Shown here: in pieces, positions 62,933 through 64,000 of the stretch
How the letters are laid out: every line of letters starts with the position of its first letter
Position numbering within the stretch: position 1 is the first letter of the stretch
NCBI RefSeq assembly: GCF_900176005.1
Contig: NZ_LT838272.1
Span: forward strand, 2,561,587 to 2,625,586
Source of the DNA: Thermanaeromonas toyohensis ToBE
GTDB taxonomy: Bacteria; Bacillota; DSM-521; Neomoorellales; Neomoorellaceae
Length of the DNA stretch: 64,000 nt
Reading direction: 5' to 3'
Notes under the pieces: generated by a model
The model's database searches: none
What the model was told of the DNA's origin: nothing
What the model saw: only the letters and a program-made list of their open reading frames with translations
Made by a program: the position numbers and the translations under genes

Positions 62933-63907
62933 TCACGTAGGATTTACTTCAGAATCCGCTTTCTCCCCTCGCAAAACCTTAAGAATGTTTTTGGCTACAG
63001 CTAAGCCCATCCGTAAGTTAGCCTCGCGGGTGTAAGCACCTATATGGGGCGTAACTACCACGTTATCTAGTTCAAGTAAAGGACTACCTACCGGCGGTTC
63101 TTCACTAAAAACATCTAAGCCAGCACCTCTAATCCAACCCTCCTTTAAAGCTCGATATAAAGCTTCTTCGTCCACTAATTCCCCCCGAGCGGTATTTATT
63201 AGGATAGCCTCCTTCTTCATAAGCCTTAGCCGTCCTTCATTTATAAGGTGATAAGTATCTTCAGTCAAGGGCGCATGGAGGCTTATAAAATCAGATTCCT
63301 GTAAAAGCTTTTCCAGATCTGTATAAACTATCCCCAGTTCACTGGTAGCCTCCAAATTAGGCCGAGGATCATAAGCTAGGATGCGCATATTAAAGCCGCG
63401 CGCCCGGCGTGCTACCGCCAGCCCTATTCTCCCAGTCCCAATAATACCCAGGGTCTTCTCCCATACCTCCCCCCCCACAAATCTATCCCACCGGCCCTGC
63501 CGTGTAGTTCTATCAGCTAAAATGATCTCTCTGGTACAAGCCAAAAGAAGCCCGAAAGCGAGATCAGCCACAGCCTGGGCGTTACTACCTGGCGCGTTGG
63601 TCACTACAATACCCTGCCTTTGGGCAGCAGGGATATCGATATTGTCTACACCTACCCCGTGCTTGGCTATAATTTTTAGCTGCGTGGCCACCTCCATTAC
63701 CTCACAGGTTACAGGGTCCACGCCCACAATGAGTGCCACTGGCTGCCATCGTCTCAAGGCTTCCTTCATTTCAACCTCTGTCAAAGGCCGGCCTGTATCA
63801 TTCAAGATAAGTTCAAGACCTTGCTCCTCTAGAAGCCTCCTGGGTTCTGATGAATAGCGAGAAAAAGAAAGGGCAGAGACAAACACTTTCCCGTTTAAAC
63901 TAGCCAC
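62933..63907 (-). CDS. D-3-phosphoglycerate dehydrogenase-like 2-hydroxyacid dehydrogenase
   Basis: 324-residue D-isomer-specific 2-hydroxyacid dehydrogenase: substrate part about 1-100 and 290-324, NAD Rossmann part with LGIIGTGRIGLAVARRARGF, catalytic Arg in NTARGELVDEEAL, Glu in GLDVFSEEPP, and His in VTPHIGAYT. It may be SerA without the ACT domain or a relative acting on another hydroxyacid. GTG start. It lies upstream of gnd. Confidence 0.85.
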   Translation of the reverse strand: MASLNGKVFVSALSFSRYSSEPRRLLEEQGLELILNDTGRPLTEVEMKEALRRWQPVALIVGVDPVTCEVMEVATQLKIIAKHGVGVDNIDIPAAQRQGIVVTNAPGSNAQAVADLAFGLLLACTREIILADRTTRQGRWDRFVGGEVWEKTLGIIGTGRIGLAVARRARGFNMRILAYDPRPNLEATSELGIVYTDLEKLLQESDFISLHAPLTEDTYHLINEGRLRLMKKEAILINTARGELVDEEALYRALKEGWIRGAGLDVFSEEPPVGSPLLELDNVVVTPHIGAYTREANLRMGLAVAKNILKVLRGEKADSEVNPT

Positions 63908-64000
63908 CTTAGACGATTACCTCCCCAATCTCTGATACTTTCTTGGCGAACCATTATTGTACTTTGTTAAATCTTACTTTATTGTGCTTTCCATCACAAA

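Overview
The window reads as chromosome of a thermophilic, anaerobic, spore-forming Firmicute, most like the Moorella/Thermanaeromonas group of acetogens. That placement is inferred from gene content: a multi-subunit [FeFe]-hydrogenase of the HydABC type with its maturases, NiFe-hydrogenase maturation genes, sporulation genes (bofC, yunB), heavy use of TTG and GTG starts, and dense operons mostly on the minus strand. No rRNA, tRNA, CRISPR array or intact insertion sequence was seen.

Layout. 1-5.1 kb (+): hypB (partial), hypF, hypC, hypD, hypE for NiFe-centre assembly. 5.1-13.3 kb (-): bofC, yebC, cysK, a Uma2 remnant, a cobalt/nickel ECF transporter (cbiMNQO) with a CooT-like nickel protein and a DUF3842 protein, yunB and tyrS. 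13.4-16.2 kb (+): a class A penicillin-binding protein. 16.2-21.5 kb (-): mutS2, a U32 peptidase-family protein and a 52-residue protein. 21.9-35.9 kb (-): a hydrogen-metabolism block. It holds a sigma-54 activator fused to an [FeFe]-hydrogenase-like sensor; the operon running from an RsbW-like ATPase through a second hydrogenase-like Fe-S protein, DRTGG protein, HydC, HATPase, ferredoxin and HydB to HydA; and the hydG/TM1266/hydE maturation operon. A Rex-like palindrome and a sigma-54-like promoter precede the first operon, and a long leader with competing terminator and antiterminator hairpins precedes hydG.

36.4-37.4 kb (+): a DUF6922/AbiEii toxin-antitoxin-like pair. 37.5-43.7 kb (-): a CBS protein, then glycogen genes (glgP, a GH57-GT4 fusion, DUF4912). 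44-49.4 kb: a sugar-acid cassette (KdgT permease, DUF1537 kinase, PdxA2 dehydrogenase) with a clear sigma-54 promoter and a divergent PrpR-type activator. A frameshifted MNT nucleotidyltransferase follows. A 67-bp imperfect direct repeat carrying a promoter lies at each end of this segment (43.78 and 50.03 kb). 50.2-52 kb (+): a GH13 alpha-glucan hydrolase.

52-64 kb (-): housekeeping genes: polX, zapA, pheT, pheS, a 30-residue YqzL protein missed by length cut-offs, ktrB, an RNA methyltransferase, ktrA, rplT, rpmI, infC (AUU start), a 6-phosphogluconate dehydrogenase and a phosphoglycerate dehydrogenase-like enzyme.

How it fits together: the hydrogen block plus nickel uptake and NiFe maturation describe an organism handling H2 with both hydrogenase classes. 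Expression of the HydABC operon appears tied to the NADH/NAD+ state (Rex) and possibly to H2 or redox sensing through the hydrogenase-like sigma-54 activator. Glycogen synthesis and breakdown sit next to the H2 genes. Where a promoter, an SD sequence and the known family start all pointed downstream of the longest reading frame, the start was moved; each case is explained in its entry.
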